From NCBI GenBank assembly GCA_938075565.1, contig CALJGU010000069.1, positions 1-55,214 on the forward strand: 55,214 nt of DNA, read 5' to 3'. The DNA is from an uncultured Opitutales bacterium. Lineage in GTDB: Bacteria > Verrucomicrobiota > Verrucomicrobiia > Opitutales > UBA2995. Each line of letters starts with the position of its first letter. Positions within the stretch are counted from its first letter, which is position 1. The position numbers and the translations under genes were made by a program. Positions 54,660-55,214 of the stretch are shown here, one piece after another. The notes under the pieces were generated by a model. The model was given only the letters and a program-made list of their open reading frames with translations, made no database searches and was not told the origin of the DNA.

Positions 54660-54681
54660 GCTAAATGGATTTCGCGAATCC

Positions 54682-55214
54682 TTAGGCCACGCGCTCAACA
54701 ATGAGCTGTGGGGGATTCGGACGCTTGGGTGCAAGACGGTAAGCTTGCTTGAAGTATTCAAGCGTGCTTTCCAGCTTCGCTTCATCGTTGTAGTGGATCA
54801 TCATAAGCGGCTCACCCTGTTTAACCTGGGTGCCTACTTTCTTGATCTCGGAAACTCCGACGGATGGATCAACATGCTTACGACGACCTTCACGGTTCGC
54901 CCCGAGCATTTGAACACCACGGGCAATCATACCTGCATTGATGGTGTGAACGTATCCACGCTTCGGCGCTGGCAGCTTGCGTATGTGTTTAGCTGTTGGG
55001 AATTTTTCAGGATCATCGATATAGCTGGAGTCTCCTCCTTGCGCTTCGATGAGTTCCTTGAATTTCTTAAGAGCAGAACCATCAGCCAAGTGACGTTGAA
55101 CGGTTTGCTTCGCGGATAGAGTCGATCCGGCAACTCCTGCGAGGCGAACGATTTCCATACCGAGCTTAAGAACCAATTCTTGTAAGTCCTCTGGACCTTC
55201 ACCCTTCAGCAGTT
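54682..55214 (-). CDS. Pyrimidine-nucleoside phosphorylase, C-terminal part (5' end beyond window)
   Basis: The visible 177 codons encode the end of a thymidine/pyrimidine-nucleoside phosphorylase. KGEGPEDLQELVLKLG enters at the right edge, followed by the C-terminal PYNP domain (RGYVHTINAG, VDPSVGVSEIKKVGTQVKQGEPLMMIH in parts). It cleaves uridine or thymidine with phosphate. The catalytic N-terminal part is not visible. It faces efp and shares a terminator with it. Confidence 0.88.
   Translation of the reverse strand, partial: LLKGEGPEDLQELVLKLGMEIVRLAGVAGSTLSAKQTVQRHLADGSALKKFKELIEAQGGDSSYIDDPEKFPTAKHIRKLPAPKRGYVHTINAGMIARGVQMLGANREGRRKHVDPSVGVSEIKKVGTQVKQGEPLMMIHYNDEAKLESTLEYFKQAYRLAPKRPNPPQLIVERVA

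Noticed and set aside
1-55214. CRISPR arrays, rRNA operon, phage genes, complete insertion sequence
   Set aside because: I looked for regularly spaced repeats, rRNA cores, capsid/terminase genes and transposases and found none.

Overview
The window looks like chromosomal DNA of a Gram-negative member of the Verrucomicrobiota, probably the Opitutae (Opitutales/Puniceicoccales). This is inferred from gene content and protein flavour, not from a marker phylogeny. Supporting points are an lpxC-fabZ fusion beside lpxA, lptE and bamD genes (an outer membrane with lipid A), a pyruvate phosphate dikinase with a basic N-terminal tail, a zinc-free L32 in an rpmF-plsX-fabH operon, and tRNA-linked structured repeats. 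Coding density is high on both strands.

Layout. 1-8585 holds a TatC with a very long acidic N-terminal extension (it runs off the left edge), ppdK with a strong terminator, hflX, and a feoA-feoB-small Cys protein iron-uptake operon behind a Fur-box-like palindrome. 8491-13945 is an accessory island. On the minus strand are a VIT/VWA surface protein with a GlyGly-CTERM-like tail, a lipoprotein with a carbohydrate-binding-like fold, a small secreted protein and a rhombosortase-like rhomboid protease. They read away from a divergent sigma-54 activator and have a good -24/-12 promoter in front. This is the most system-like unit in the window. 13953-20388 is a purine salvage cluster: adenine deaminase, a Tat-exported adenosine deaminase, an AzgA-type permease, a secreted NUP-family protein and a cytosolic deaminase. 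20336-25460 adds a YhhQ-type transporter, a RidA protein, and a tightly overlapped amidase plus NMT1/THI5-type ABC transporter.

25518-32796 has a truncated sulfotransferase next to tRNA-Gln, pyrH-frr, proB, a UvrD-family helicase, a REPIN-like cruciform, a secreted protein, an OGG1-like glycosylase and tRNA-Leu. The 3' end of tRNA-Leu is duplicated 182 bp away, and both tRNAs carry the same structured repeat fused to their CCA end. 32797-36726 is the minus-strand operon trpD-glmM-TPR gene-psd. 36798-42536 has uppP, then rpmF-plsX-fabH-bamD-lptE-rpe. 42549-45253 encodes a binding protein and an ATPase of an ABC importer without a permease gene. 45372-51499 has hpt, a DnaE2-like polymerase, a B12-binding radical SAM enzyme and a DUF971 protein. 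51807-55214 has lpxA, lpxC-fabZ, efp and the end of a pyrimidine-nucleoside phosphorylase gene.

How the genes work together. Envelope building dominates the right half (LPS, phospholipid, undecaprenyl-phosphate and amino-sugar supply, BAM/LPT assembly). Purine and nucleoside scavenging dominates the left-centre, with hpt and a pyrimidine-nucleoside phosphorylase further right probably feeding the same salvage economy. I saw no CRISPR array, rRNA operon, phage structural gene or complete insertion sequence.
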